In this document: piece by piece, positions 24,892 through 35,013 of the stretch
How positions within the stretch are numbered: the first letter of the stretch is position 1
Layout of the letters: every line of letters begins with the position of its first letter
Assembly: GCA_032718475.1 (NCBI GenBank)
Contig: JAUCBJ010009087.1
Coordinates: 1-64,000 of the forward strand
Length of the DNA stretch: 64,000 bases
Reading direction: 5' to 3'
Source of the DNA: Nemertoderma westbladi
Lineage: Eukaryota; Xenacoelomorpha; Nemertodermatida; Nemertodermatidae
The notes under the pieces: generated by a model
What the model saw: the letters and a program-made list of their open reading frames with translations, nothing else
The model's database searches: none
Told to the model about the DNA's origin: nothing
Made by a program: the position numbers and the translations under genes

Positions 24892-27800
24892 CTAATGGCG
24901 ATGGCGGGACTCACAATGTAAATCCGCGTTCGCTTCCCAAGCTCGGATGTAGCGCAGGGTAATCATCTCATCTACGCTTTCTAAATCACGGTTAAAGGGG
25001 CAATTATAACTGGCATGTCCTTTAAGTTGACAGTGGTGGCATTGAGTCATAAATTGGGGGCAGACTGCAAAAATGTGCGAGTTATTAAGTCTGCAATACG
25101 CACAATAGATCTCCATCATCGGTTGTTCGTGGAAATAGGAGCAGGGTACGTCTGAGTCCATAGGGGTGAAATGGTCTCTCGATGCGCATAATCGACAACG
25201 TTTTCGAGAAACATAGTTGGCGTGTCGATAATCGTATGCGGTGAGACATTGTGGACCTTGATACCACTCTAAGACGTAGTCGTTATCGCTGCTCCGGGGC
25301 GCTGTAGGCTGAATCGCCTCAGATTCTAAGCATATTGGTTCGTCTTCCAATTGCATAGTTGAGGTAGGTGCGGCTGTCTCCGCAAGCGGACCCACTGTCT
25401 GAACTTCCACGACAGAATAACCCGTGGGTATTCGTGGTCTTTGTATAACAGATGAATGTAAGTTCTGTATACAAACGTCCTGGAAAAGGGCAAATCCCGC
25501 GCTGTTTAGCTTCTCCGCAGCTGAGTCTCTTAGGCTGAGTTTGGTCAGAGCGCGGTCCTTGAACTGACTATCAACGTTACGGAATGGAGTCAGAAAGCGC
25601 CTGAAACATTCGAAGCGGATGAATTTATTGTGTTCATCTAACTTGGCGAGTTTGGTTCCAAGTATTAAGGGATGGGCGCGTATGGTACGACTGCACACAT
25701 CGGCTAGCCAACCGGCAAGTGCTGCGTTTTCAAAGATCGTGTATATAGCTAAGGAGGGGCGAAGTGGAACACTCATAAAGCTATACACGGCGCCAGGTGC
25801 GGTCAATGGTCCATCAAAGTATAAACGAGAATAATGATCTCCATATACTTGTTGGTAATTGATAGGATTTCCAACCTTGAAATTCCATCCGTATTCTTGA
25901 AAGGCAAGATGTCCGATGGAGGTTCGTTGTACTTTAGTAATGCCGCTGGGTGTATTGGCATACATACTATGTATGCCAATACACCCAGCGGCATTACTAA
26001 AGTACAACGGAAGAGTGCGGAAGAAACCTCGGCCTTCTGCCCAGGGAGCAATCAGCTGAGTATCAACGAAAGGGTATGGAATGTTCTCCATGTTCCGAAA
26101 GTCGTTTTGTAGATCTCCATAAACAGCCGAGCCGATTTTAAGGATTCTTTCGTTAAACAACATCTCGAGCACGGGCTGGGGTAACATCGATCCATCGATA
26201 CCCATGGCTGGTTTGCGCTTGGTGTCGGTGACGTAACGCTGCGCGAGTTCGAATTGTCCATGTCGGAGTTTCTTTTGTGTCTCAGTAAGAGTCTCAAAAG
26301 AATAATCAATCACATCGGAACACGCTTGAGTAAATATGTGGGTAGAACCAGCGAGTCCTCGTATGTGTATCATTCGCGTAGTTCCCAGTTCTCCAACCAG
26401 AACGCTACCTTCGTTATCGTAAGTGACAACTCCATACATCTCGATAACGTTAAGAGTCTCGTTCCATTCTTTAGTGGCGTTTTCGAGAGTCATTCCCACT
26501 GGATGCCACAAGGTAGTGCATTCGCTAGCATTAGGTAGATCTCTATACTTTAAGTATTGTGTAGTATATGTTTCCACATCTCCATATCGTTGTATTCTTT
26601 CCTCCTCGAATAACACGTCAAGATTCCAGTGTACTAATCGAGTTTTGATGAATCCATCAAGATTATACGGAGGTATTGTTTCTTTCTCTATTCTGGAAAC
26701 ATTATATGGTTTTCGAAATGAGTTTACTTTAACTAACTGATCCAGATGTTTCTGCAGTTGTTCGAGTTCGACAAGATCGAGAGGATTTATTAGTGGTAGA
26801 AACCTCAGACTATGTGTAGGATCTTCCGGTTTTACCATGTAATATTGTGTTAGATTGACGTAATAAGGGTGATCTTTGATCCCATAAAACGAGTCCGATA
26901 AAGGTCTAGCGCGTATGTTAACATCGTGTACCATGCGACGGACAAGATCCGCTCTATTGTCCGGAGGTTCAACGAGTATACCATCGACACGAGCGGCTTC
27001 GATGGGCGGACGTTGCAACATGGGAGCGTCAGCGATAAGATCTCGAGATCTTAGGTTGATATCAACCAGTTGAGGCTGTGCTGTGGCGAAGAGTTTGTCT
27101 CCGAAATGAGGAACCATCGAAGGATGGATAATGGTTTTAGAATAGAGATCTGTTATAAGGATTTGAGCTTCTGGCTGGGCTAAAGCTGCTTCTTCTCTCT
27201 CATCTAGTTCTATATGTCTCTCCTCGAGCTGATTTTCCTCCGCTTGTTGTTGTAAACGCTCATCTAGGAACTCTTGTAAAGAGTAGGTTCGTCCACGTTC
27301 GATGTCCTCTTCGAGATTTTGTATTTCTCTATCGAACTGGGGTAAAGCTAATTCTTTCACCGCTTGGACTTGTTGCTGCAATTTACATTTCTCCAAACAA
27401 TCGTAAGTTCCCTTTCCGATTTTCTGCCGAATAGCGTCTAACGCGTTTCGTACGACGCTCTCTTCGACTTCCGTAACGGGTTGTATCGGGGTGAAGCCGG
27501 GACGGTTGTACGGGTTAAACGGCGATATTAGATGACCGCGTCCTAATCCGGCTAGGTAGGGTTGGCGAATATCTAGTGAGCCCACTACCGGAGTGCCACC
27601 GATCAACTGTTCGGGTAACACTAGATCTTTGAACAGTGAGTACAGTTCGGGAGGATCCGTGATACTATTAGGATCAAGTGTCTGAGGTCTAACTGAGGAA
27701 TGAGGAGGTCTGACCGAGTATTCCGGAACTCTGATCATTGGTTTATTCAAGGATCGTTTGAGCCGAGCTACCGTAGGTGATACGTCGAACAGGTTTCGCT

Positions 27801-28569
27801 CGAAACTCCCATAAGTATATCGTGTAAAACTGTGTTTAGCGCAACGTCTCCGCGGATGTTTATGTCTTTCCGTTTGCTGATTGGGTCTAGGGCATTCGTC
27901 GCAGTAATACCAAAGACACACGTCCTGCAGGGGAAACGCGGGTGATCGTTCTCCAGTTTTATAATATTCCTCCATCTGTTCAAAGCTATCTGGGATGACA
28001 GGTAGCGGTCGATCGGCGGTAAGATACATCATAGTGAAATAGAGTCGTTTGAGTTCTATCATAGGATCATGATGTATACCTTCAGGATATCGAGTTTCGA
28101 GATTTTGTTGGCTGGCAATATTGAGATATGTCTCTCTCAGGAATTCCAGATAATCGTTGAAGTCGCTGCGTTTATCCGGCTCTTCAACGTCTTCCTTTTC
28201 GAGTCTGTTTCGAATAGAGTTCTCGTGTTCTATTCTCGGTTTATCGTTCCGACTCCGCTGGGTATGATATTTAAATAAAACCATTTCCCTTTCGGTGTCT
28301 ATATCGTCCGTATCGTGTAAATCGATAGGATGGCCAGTAGTTAAGAAGTCCATATACGTACCATTACGATGCGTATAGCGAGCGGTGAATTTTCGATAGT
28401 CCAATTCACGCGTAAGTTGCTCCGGGGACATTGGCGGTTCGATATAACGACCATCATCCTCCGTAGTAGTTGGACCAGCATCGCCGCGTATCAAGCTATC
28501 GACAAACGCTTGTAAAGGTAGAGTATATCGCTCCCTAATACCAAGATCATCTTCTATCAACTCAGTCAT
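24892..28569 (-). CDS. Unrecognised 1,225-codon ORF with Cys/His knuckles (env position)
   Basis: The frame opens at ATG 28569 and stops at TAG 24892. I do not recognise it. Visible parts: an acidic, hydrophilic N-terminal third; a Cys/His cluster at residues 218-246 (C218, C223, C226, H236, H238, C243, H246); a Gln/Glu-rich probable coiled coil at about 395-465; a long mixed region at 470-1080; and three Cys/His motifs at 1125-1143, 1156-1170 and 1177-1190. The last, CHHCQLKGHASYNC, is a perfect C-x2-C-x4-H-x4-C zinc knuckle. It has no signal peptide or transmembrane helix, so it is not an envelope. A Gag-like or other nucleic-acid-binding role is inference from the knuckles. Residues ~854-882 are encoded by a perfect palindrome (25925-26009). 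Confidence 0.75.
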   Translation of the reverse strand: MTELIEDDLGIRERYTLPLQAFVDSLIRGDAGPTTTEDDGRYIEPPMSPEQLTRELDYRKFTARYTHRNGTYMDFLTTGHPIDLHDTDDIDTEREMVLFKYHTQRSRNDKPRIEHENSIRNRLEKEDVEEPDKRSDFNDYLEFLRETYLNIASQQNLETRYPEGIHHDPMIELKRLYFTMMYLTADRPLPVIPDSFEQMEEYYKTGERSPAFPLQDVCLWYYCDECPRPNQQTERHKHPRRRCAKHSFTRYTYGSFERNLFDVSPTVARLKRSLNKPMIRVPEYSVRPPHSSVRPQTLDPNSITDPPELYSLFKDLVLPEQLIGGTPVVGSLDIRQPYLAGLGRGHLISPFNPYNRPGFTPIQPVTEVEESVVRNALDAIRQKIGKGTYDCLEKCKLQQQVQAVKELALPQFDREIQNLEEDIERGRTYSLQEFLDERLQQQAEENQLEERHIELDEREEAALAQPEAQILITDLYSKTIIHPSMVPHFGDKLFATAQPQLVDINLRSRDLIADAPMLQRPPIEAARVDGILVEPPDNRADLVRRMVHDVNIRARPLSDSFYGIKDHPYYVNLTQYYMVKPEDPTHSLRFLPLINPLDLVELEQLQKHLDQLVKVNSFRKPYNVSRIEKETIPPYNLDGFIKTRLVHWNLDVLFEEERIQRYGDVETYTTQYLKYRDLPNASECTTLWHPVGMTLENATKEWNETLNVIEMYGVVTYDNEGSVLVGELGTTRMIHIRGLAGSTHIFTQACSDVIDYSFETLTETQKKLRHGQFELAQRYVTDTKRKPAMGIDGSMLPQPVLEMLFNERILKIGSAVYGDLQNDFRNMENIPYPFVDTQLIAPWAEGRGFFRTLPLYFSNAAGCIGIHSMYANTPSGITKVQRTSIGHLAFQEYGWNFKVGNPINYQQVYGDHYSRLYFDGPLTAPGAVYSFMSVPLRPSLAIYTIFENAALAGWLADVCSRTIRAHPLILGTKLAKLDEHNKFIRFECFRRFLTPFRNVDSQFKDRALTKLSLRDSAAEKLNSAGFALFQDVCIQNLHSSVIQRPRIPTGYSVVEVQTVGPLAETAAPTSTMQLEDEPICLESEAIQPTAPRSSDNDYVLEWYQGPQCLTAYDYRHANYVSRKRCRLCASRDHFTPMDSDVPCSYFHEQPMMEIYCAYCRLNNSHIFAVCPQFMTQCHHCQLKGHASYNCPFNRDLESVDEMITLRYIRAWEANADLHCESRHRH
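25925..26009. repeat. Perfect 85-nt palindrome inside the long ORF
   Basis: Arms of 42 bases (25925-25966 and 25968-26009) are exact reverse complements around a single C at 25967. The left arm starts CGTTGTACTTTAGTAATGCC. The reading frame runs through it without a stop on either strand, and nearly the same peptide can be read from both strands. Confidence 0.95.
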
Positions 28570-30204
28570 ATCTGCTATATGAGTTTATCAATATTATAAT
28601 GAGTTTATATTTTAGGCTAGCGGGCGTCGCTGCCTACCCCTCTTTGCCCCCGGACAGTGCAAGATCCTCAGCGCCGATGTACCGTCGTCGCTGTGCTTTC
28701 GCCAACGATGTAGCTACACAACGACAACGATAACTGGCACAAGTCACTCCACTGTCCGTCCCAAAGGCTTAGATGTACTTCAGGTTCTTTCTGGAGAGTT
28801 AGGGCTACTTTCACAATTGCGACTCGCTACTGTAAACACACTTTAGCAGTAACATTCACCTATAAACGCACAAATTCAACACAACTGTCACAAACTGTAC
28901 ACATTCGGGCCATTTGTCCGTTAGTCAGTGCCTTCCAGAATGTCACTTTATTATTATGTATCCTTGGATACTATCAGTGCGCTATTTATTCCCTATGCTA
29001 TTCAATGGGGCAAGCTTTCTATTGTTCTTTTAACTCACTTCTAATTCTAGCGTGGTTGTTGCCATGGTGACATTATGGAAGGCTAGCGGTAGAATTAGGG
29101 TAATTCTCATGCATACAGATCTGGGATGCTATTTAATAGTAATTCTTTAATGGTCAATATCCTCTCTATACATGATTTTATGAATTTTATCGGCTATTGA
29201 CTATATATTGGAGATTCTCGCACACTAATACACTTAATAGAGTGAATCTCCGCTCCCATGATCTATTAATTAAAGGAATTTTGGGAATGTTATAAATTGT
29301 ATAAAAATGACAATTTATTAAATTCATTAAAAATATGAATTTAAATTTATTCCCGCAAATTTTATTATTTAATGTTAAATAGACACAATTTTATTCCAGA
29401 ACATGTCTGGGGACTGGGATCCTTGATTCTAGGAAATTGGTCTTTTTAAGAATATCGGTAAGTGCTACGATATCTTAATAGACTAGAATTTTAAAGGATC
29501 TAAAATTTGACAGATTTTGTAAATATTAATAATTAATATTTAGGATGGGCACCAGTTTATTCCAGAACTTGTCTGGGGACGTTAACCACTGATTCTAGAA
29601 TTTTGTCTTTCAAGTATATCGGTGGGTGCCACGATATCTTAATCGACTAGAATTGCAGATGGTCAAAGGGTTTTACAGATTTATTTTGCGTTATACGCTA
29701 CTGTTAAAAGGACATCACACTACTATATGTATTATTTAATATATGGTATGAGAGCAATATCGCACGAAGCAATGTCAGTGAGAAGAGGCAAGTCGTTTCC
29801 AAGGTCTACCCAGAGCTTGGTTTAGCCGAGACACGAGGATCTGAATTTTGCATTCCTAATACTCTACTTTACCAATAATACTTTAATATAGTAGGAGCTT
29901 TATTGTACTTTAATAAGTACGAATATTTCATCTTACTGTAGTTACGTATTTGTAATGTAATACGGACTGTAAGGAAAGAGAAAAAGAATTATTTCTCGCC
30001 GTCGCACTAAATATATAATATATAAGTAATTAAATAATAAACGCAAATATATATTGCACTAATCTACTAAATAATCGCTAAAATAACATTCTACTAAATA
30101 AAATTAAAGAAAACGATTATAATAAAAATACGTAATAATACATACATAAATATAAAATGATAAGAATATAAAATAATATGGTCACACACCCACTCCATAC
30201 GCTA
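28570..30204. other. Spacer between pol remnant and long ORF
   Basis: No coding frame is evident. It contains a tandem duplication of about 166 bases (about 29383-29548 and 29549-29690) with shared blocks TTATTCCAGAAC, TGTCTGGGGAC and ACGATATCTTAAT. In a retroelement this is where a splice acceptor or internal promoter for the downstream ORF would be expected, but I cannot point to one. Confidence 0.45.
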
Positions 30205-32319
30205 CTAAGCTGGGGAGTCCCTAGATGTTTGTTGGATTAGGGAGGTGGTCGTGGGAAGAGTATCTTGTCTTCCATAGTTTCCGGAGAGTTCTCTGTCTCT
30301 TTCCAGTAAACATAAACGACCAACTGGGCGATTGAGCTGCTGTATCTCGAAGACAATTCCAGGTTTCCTCTTCGTCCTGGAATAGTGACGATAGAAACAT
30401 CGCTTCAAATACACGAAGGCCTTACAAAGCCGATTCCAGGATCTATAGTGGTCCATCGCTCCCGGCAGGAGAGGTGAGAGTCCCGGCGAGACGTCTGGTG
30501 TTCCAGATCTCCAGTCTCTCTCTCTGATCTCCACAACAGATCGGTTCGCGGTGGGGGAGTTTAGATCCACAGCGTCGTCCCTGGCAATGTGTAATACAGA
30601 CAGATCTATCACGGGTTTAAATAACCTTGATTTACTCGTCCGGGTTTTAGGTTTGACTTTCTCCGCTCCCTTGGCTTGTCTAATCTCAGCCGTGGTAAGA
30701 TGGGGAGGCCATTCATCTTCTTTACTTAGGAAGTCGGGTCCACCTAACCAGTCTGGAGTATCTGTCAGTTCTTGAGGAGTTGCTCCTCTGGAAGCGATGT
30801 CGGCTAGATTAATCGTCTCGGGGCAATATCTCCATTGATCTACATTGGAGTTAATATCGTCATTATCTGAGGAGTATGGTGTTCCCTCAGTTGGGTCGTC
30901 AACTTCACTGTTCTCCACTTCCCATTCACTTAATTGATATACCTGTTCTTTCGGTAATCTTTCCATGAGAGTTCTACGGGAAGGGCCAGTAAAGTACCAA
31001 CCTACTCTAGTTCTTCCCGCATAGGCTTGTAGTGGTTGCGGTTGAGCAGGCCGTTTCTCCAATGTCTCGAGCGCCTCATGCGCATTTTGACCGATGAGTA
31101 TTTGCACTCCAGGGTAATCGGTGGCGAATCTAGGTATTTCAAGCTGCTGGGTGAAATCGTCCTCATCCCAGTTATAAGGTTCCACTTGGCTGGTAGCGAA
31201 GTTCTTTATCGCCACCATCTTTACTGACCTTATACTATGTTCTCCTAGTTCATCCTGGGGGGTGGACAACGCACCTACATAATAATCCGCTATTACTGTA
31301 GATTTCCAAACCTGCATAATTCCTGACATGTTTAACTTGGTTCGGAACTTGGGTTGTCCAGCAAAGATGTCTTCGGCTAGTTCTTTGTCGATGAATGTTC
31401 CTGTGCTACCGGAGTCAAGGAGAGCATTCACTATATAACTCCTTTTAGGTCCGTGGACCCTTAACTGTACTACAGGAAATTCTCGGATTCCTACATTGGA
31501 AGTTGGTGCTTTCCAAGATGGTTGTCGATCAGAAGTAGTTAGGGTGAGCTCGCTGTCGGTGTCCTTTTCATACGTAAGTGCTCGATACACTGCGGTATTT
31601 ATCATGTAACAAGATTCATCTTCGTCGGAGAATTCATCCGTATAGAATCCTTCCATCTCAGAACTTTGGTCAGTGTCGTTCACATCACTGAATTGGACAT
31701 GTAGTTCGGAATCACTAACCTGACTCGGGCTGTTTCGTTCGAATTCAGTGTGCAACAAGAGATGATGTTTTGCGCCGCACTTCGCACACCTTGCGTCGGA
31801 ATAACAGGTTTGCCGTTGGTGTCCTCGTCTGAGGCAATTATAACACAACCGCTTATCCCACATGACTTCACGTCTGTCCTTTAGTGATTTCCTCAGGAAT
31901 TCATCACACGCACTTAAACGGTGGGGCCCGTCACACAGCACACATTTTGGTTTGATGTTACTTACCTTACTTTGGGTAACGTTGTGCACACTCGTTCTTT
32001 CTTCGGGCTTTCTTACATGAATTCTCTTAGGAGACGTAGGAGGAGTTTTTCTTACCTGTTCTCTCCTGTCATTGGTTCGAGACTTGAATTTACTTACGTC
32101 CTTAGGCGCTTTGTTGTCATAGTAAGATCTTTCAGTGTCTTTCCCGCTGTCTTCCTCTTGAGAAGCCTGGCTTTCGCCGTCGTCTGTATAACACACTGGT
32201 ATTACCTTTCTCCTAGAAACGGGTTTCTCACTTACCTTGTTTTCCGGTGTCTTCTCTCTGGACTGCTTTAGGAGTTGTAATTTCACTTCTCCATCTAAGA
32301 ATGACATGAGATCAGTCAT
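30205..32319 (-). CDS. Gag knuckles, A17-type protease and residual pol, 704 codons
   Basis: Same frame as the gag ORF upstream. Cysteine motifs at residues 126-138, 159-172 (CYNCLRRGHQRQTC) and 178-190 (CAKCGAKHHLLLH) are the BEL/Pao type. The aspartic protease site ALLDSGSTGTFI is at 299-310 and its second block VQILIGQNAHEAL at 405-417. The sequence then passes within about 30 residues into RYCPETINLADIASRG (497-512), which belongs to the far end of Pao RNase H. So the reverse transcriptase and most of RNase H are missing. Residues 624-646 look like the linker before integrase, and 654-676 (with RPVGRLCLLE) like the very end of pol, so the integrase core is missing too. Despite two large deletions the frame is open to TAG 30205. 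Confidence 0.82.
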   Translation of the reverse strand: MTDLMSFLDGEVKLQLLKQSREKTPENKVSEKPVSRRKVIPVCYTDDGESQASQEEDSGKDTERSYYDNKAPKDVSKFKSRTNDRREQVRKTPPTSPKRIHVRKPEERTSVHNVTQSKVSNIKPKCVLCDGPHRLSACDEFLRKSLKDRREVMWDKRLCYNCLRRGHQRQTCYSDARCAKCGAKHHLLLHTEFERNSPSQVSDSELHVQFSDVNDTDQSSEMEGFYTDEFSDEDESCYMINTAVYRALTYEKDTDSELTLTTSDRQPSWKAPTSNVGIREFPVVQLRVHGPKRSYIVNALLDSGSTGTFIDKELAEDIFAGQPKFRTKLNMSGIMQVWKSTVIADYYVGALSTPQDELGEHSIRSVKMVAIKNFATSQVEPYNWDEDDFTQQLEIPRFATDYPGVQILIGQNAHEALETLEKRPAQPQPLQAYAGRTRVGWYFTGPSRRTLMERLPKEQVYQLSEWEVENSEVDDPTEGTPYSSDNDDINSNVDQWRYCPETINLADIASRGATPQELTDTPDWLGGPDFLSKEDEWPPHLTTAEIRQAKGAEKVKPKTRTSKSRLFKPVIDLSVLHIARDDAVDLNSPTANRSVVEIRERDWRSGTPDVSPGLSPLLPGAMDHYRSWNRLCKAFVYLKRCFYRHYSRTKRKPGIVFEIQQLNRPVGRLCLLERDRELSGNYGRQDTLPTTTSLIQQTSRDSPA

Positions 32320-32337
32320 GGTAGGGTCTCGTCGCTG

Positions 32338-32613
32338 TTATTCCATCATATATAACACTTTCTTATCCCAGCGTGTGCCTACTCCTCCCTTAGGTAAAGT
32401 TGAGGCCACGGCTCCAATAACCATAGAACTCTGATATTCATGAGACTTACCTAGCCAATCTAATTGTCTACAGATCTCCTGAATCTCATCGGAAAACTCT
32501 ATAATCCCGCTGCTAATGAATTTTCGGGGCGCTACCAATTTTGCATACAAATACCTAGCTATGTTATTCCTATTACCATACCTGATGTTTAGGGTATCCC
32601 AAACTTGTCTTTA
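32338..32613 (-). pseudogene. Gag segment between two in-frame TAA codons
   Basis: This joins the gag ORF (stop TAA 32611-32613) to the knuckle/protease ORF (TAA at 32338-32340, next ATG 32319). All three pieces share one frame. The peptide between the stops has typical DUF1759-family Gag content (for example YAKLVAPRKF and LDWLGKSHEY), so the whole was one Gag-Pro reading frame. There are no frameshifts. Confidence 0.75.
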
Positions 32614-34923
32614 TCCGTCTGGATGTCCAATAAACTTTAACGCCATTAACTTGGGAGATCCTTCCAAGCACTCGATGAAGAATCTAAGTTTCTCTCCGTT
32701 AGATAGCACAGAGTTCTGTATGTTATCTTTGTAATATTCATTAAAAGGTAACCATTTCATCTCATCTCCATTGAACTTGACGATCTCTCCCACCTTTACC
32801 GCTTGACGGGCTTCGGTTCTAGCCATTTGACGCGTAAAACTTTCTTGGGCCATCGTGTTATTTAATATCGAGTTATCGGTATATAAATTTCTCGGATTAT
32901 TATCAAGTCTATATGGAATATCATTGTCAACAGGTTTATAATTACCCTTAATAGGGTTCACTATAGGAGTTTCTACTTCACTAGCAGTATAGATGCGTGT
33001 AGGCTCCACACCTTGCGCATGAGATACTTCAGACCTAACAGGTTGACACATTGTTACCGGGGGTGGTAGTATACCCCTTTGTGTATTTACTAATTTATCG
33101 CGTTCTAACGCGATACTTTGCTGCACTTCTTGCAACTCTAACCTACTTTCCCTTACTGTGCCCTTGAACTGCTTAACAGTCTCCTGCATCTGCCCAAGCA
33201 GGAGATCCATCCCCCGCCGTCTCTCATCCACCCACTCGACCGCCGAAGCGGGAGCCGCCAACTTTGTAGCGGGCGGACGAGGGACAACGGGCGACAAATC
33301 ATTAATATTTCGCTCGGAGTCCAGGACATGAACTGTCTCCTGGGCTGTTCTGCTGGGCACAGGTAGCTTAGTACTATGCAAAGGGAATCTAGAGGTAGGT
33401 TCTGGGAGTACAGGTGTCTCTATCACCGAAGGGGTGGCTTCGAGAACAGGCCTAATTATTTCAGGCTCATCTACTATAGTAGGGAGTCTGTCTATTTTAA
33501 TAATTTGGTCTGTGGGTTCTGTACTACCTAAGTCTGTGCTAGCTAGTTGTTTTCGAACAGCTGGGGGCAAATCAGGCAATTTCTGACGGTGGGACATTCT
33601 TCTACGTCTGCTGAGACGAGATCGATTTCCTCCGCCTTCAGGATCTGTTGTATCGCCTTCATCTGATGATGTAAAACCCTGTCTCTTGGGGGTGGATCGA
33701 TTCATCAGCTGCCACTGAGTAGCTGTTCTCTGTTTATCTATGTAGTCTTGCTTCTCTTGCAGATTTTCCAGTTCTAGTTGGGCGGTCTCTTCAGATGCTC
33801 TTCGTTCTGCTTCCGCCACTGCTATCTTTCTTTCCGCTTCTGCCGCTGCCGCTTTTCTTTCTGCTTCTACTGCTGCAGCTGCCGCCTTGGCCTCTGCCGC
33901 TGCCGCTTTTCTTTCCGCTTCTACTGCTGCAGCTGCCGCCTTGGCCTCTGCCGCTGCCGCTTTTCTTTCCGCTTCTACTGCTGCAGCTGCCGCCTTTGCC
34001 TCTGCCGCTGCCTCTGCTGCCTTTCTTTCCGCTTCTGCCGCTGCCATTGCCGCTGCTGTTGCCTTTCTGTCTTCTATACGTTTTTTCTTTACTTGTTCTT
34101 CTTGGACTCTAGTGATGCGGAGGCGTTCATCAAATTTAGCTTGGTTCGCAGCTATCATATCCGCATCGATTGCGTCCAACACAAGCTTGGCTCCTTCACT
34201 ATTAGGGCTAAGCCCCTCCAGCCTTCTCCTCAACTCTTCATCACCTACAAAGCGTTGATAGTCTGACAGATAGATGTCAATAGCATCCCTCTTATGCGGT
34301 TTCTCTGCTGTCGCTTCACTTTCCACTTGGGAAAAGGTAGCGTCTGTTGATTCTCCAAGGGTTGAGCGCTCATCTAACTGAGATTTCCACGGGGCAGTTC
34401 TTTGAACTTGGATACTCACCCGCTGTAACCAAGTCTTTACGGCAACTTGCAACGACGTCTCTTGTCTTCTTTTCGAAGCCTCCTCAAAGGCCGATAGGAT
34501 TAGTCTGATTCTTAGAATTCTTTCTCGAACTTGATAAAGCAGCTCTCCCTGTTCTTGAGGTCCTTGTGGTTGTCTAAACAATTGTTCCTCTAATCGCTCC
34601 ATGGAGCTGAAGAATCCCTGTACGTATCCTGCTGCAGACCTCTTCCACACAGCTGGATCGATGGTTTCCTTGGTTACTCCCATCCTGTGTATGTCTTCCC
34701 AGGCAGCTTCCGATAAGTCAAACGGGAGTCCGGGTCCGGGGAAGTTCCATTGCGACTCGACAATAGACTTCAGTTCTTCCCTTGTGTATCCCGCATAACT
34801 ATCCTTAGTCGATCGCTTACTTCTCGCCCAATCAATCTGGTGTTCCTCCACCGCAATCAATACCCTAGTGAGTACGGCTGCAGGAAGGATGAGAAGGGGA
34901 TCCGAATAAACCGCATCTGTCAT
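32611..34923 (-). CDS. BEL/Pao Gag-like ORF, 770 codons, with Ala-rich coiled coil
   Basis: Opens at ATG 34923 (A at -3) and ends at TAA 32611-32613. The N-terminal part (1-250) is helical and charged. Residues ~255-405 form an alanine/glutamate/lysine-rich helix or coiled coil that includes three perfect or near-perfect 18-residue repeats (EAKAAAAAVEAERKAAAA, from about residue 308), matching a 54-bp DNA repeat. Residues ~720-770 (FNGDEMKWLPFNEYYKD and what follows) match the start of the DUF1759 Gag region of BEL/Pao elements, which then continues in frame beyond the stop. It would form the virus-like particle. The extra Ala-rich helix is unusual for this family as I know it. Confidence 0.8.
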   Translation of the reverse strand: MTDAVYSDPLLILPAAVLTRVLIAVEEHQIDWARSKRSTKDSYAGYTREELKSIVESQWNFPGPGLPFDLSEAAWEDIHRMGVTKETIDPAVWKRSAAGYVQGFFSSMERLEEQLFRQPQGPQEQGELLYQVRERILRIRLILSAFEEASKRRQETSLQVAVKTWLQRVSIQVQRTAPWKSQLDERSTLGESTDATFSQVESEATAEKPHKRDAIDIYLSDYQRFVGDEELRRRLEGLSPNSEGAKLVLDAIDADMIAANQAKFDERLRITRVQEEQVKKKRIEDRKATAAAMAAAEAERKAAEAAAEAKAAAAAVEAERKAAAAEAKAAAAAVEAERKAAAAEAKAAAAAVEAERKAAAAEAERKIAVAEAERRASEETAQLELENLQEKQDYIDKQRTATQWQLMNRSTPKRQGFTSSDEGDTTDPEGGGNRSRLSRRRRMSHRQKLPDLPPAVRKQLASTDLGSTEPTDQIIKIDRLPTIVDEPEIIRPVLEATPSVIETPVLPEPTSRFPLHSTKLPVPSRTAQETVHVLDSERNINDLSPVVPRPPATKLAAPASAVEWVDERRRGMDLLLGQMQETVKQFKGTVRESRLELQEVQQSIALERDKLVNTQRGILPPPVTMCQPVRSEVSHAQGVEPTRIYTASEVETPIVNPIKGNYKPVDNDIPYRLDNNPRNLYTDNSILNNTMAQESFTRQMARTEARQAVKVGEIVKFNGDEMKWLPFNEYYKDNIQNSVLSNGEKLRFFIECLEGSPKLMALKFIGHPDG

Positions 34924-35013
34924 CTTTGCTCCGTGCTCGGGTGTCAGCTCTACAGTATCCTCACTACTGGAACTGTCGGGCCGCTGAGAAATAAGTTATC
35001 GGCTCGAGTGTTG

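Noticed and set aside
25834-26112. Plus-strand 92-codon ORF
   Set aside because: Mirror of the long ORF created by the palindrome.
24892-28569. Long ORF as a retroviral envelope
   Set aside because: No signal peptide or transmembrane segment, and it has zinc-knuckle motifs.
33778-34266. Plus-strand Cys-, Leu- and Ala-rich ORFs
   Set aside because: Shadows of the Ala-rich repeat in gag.
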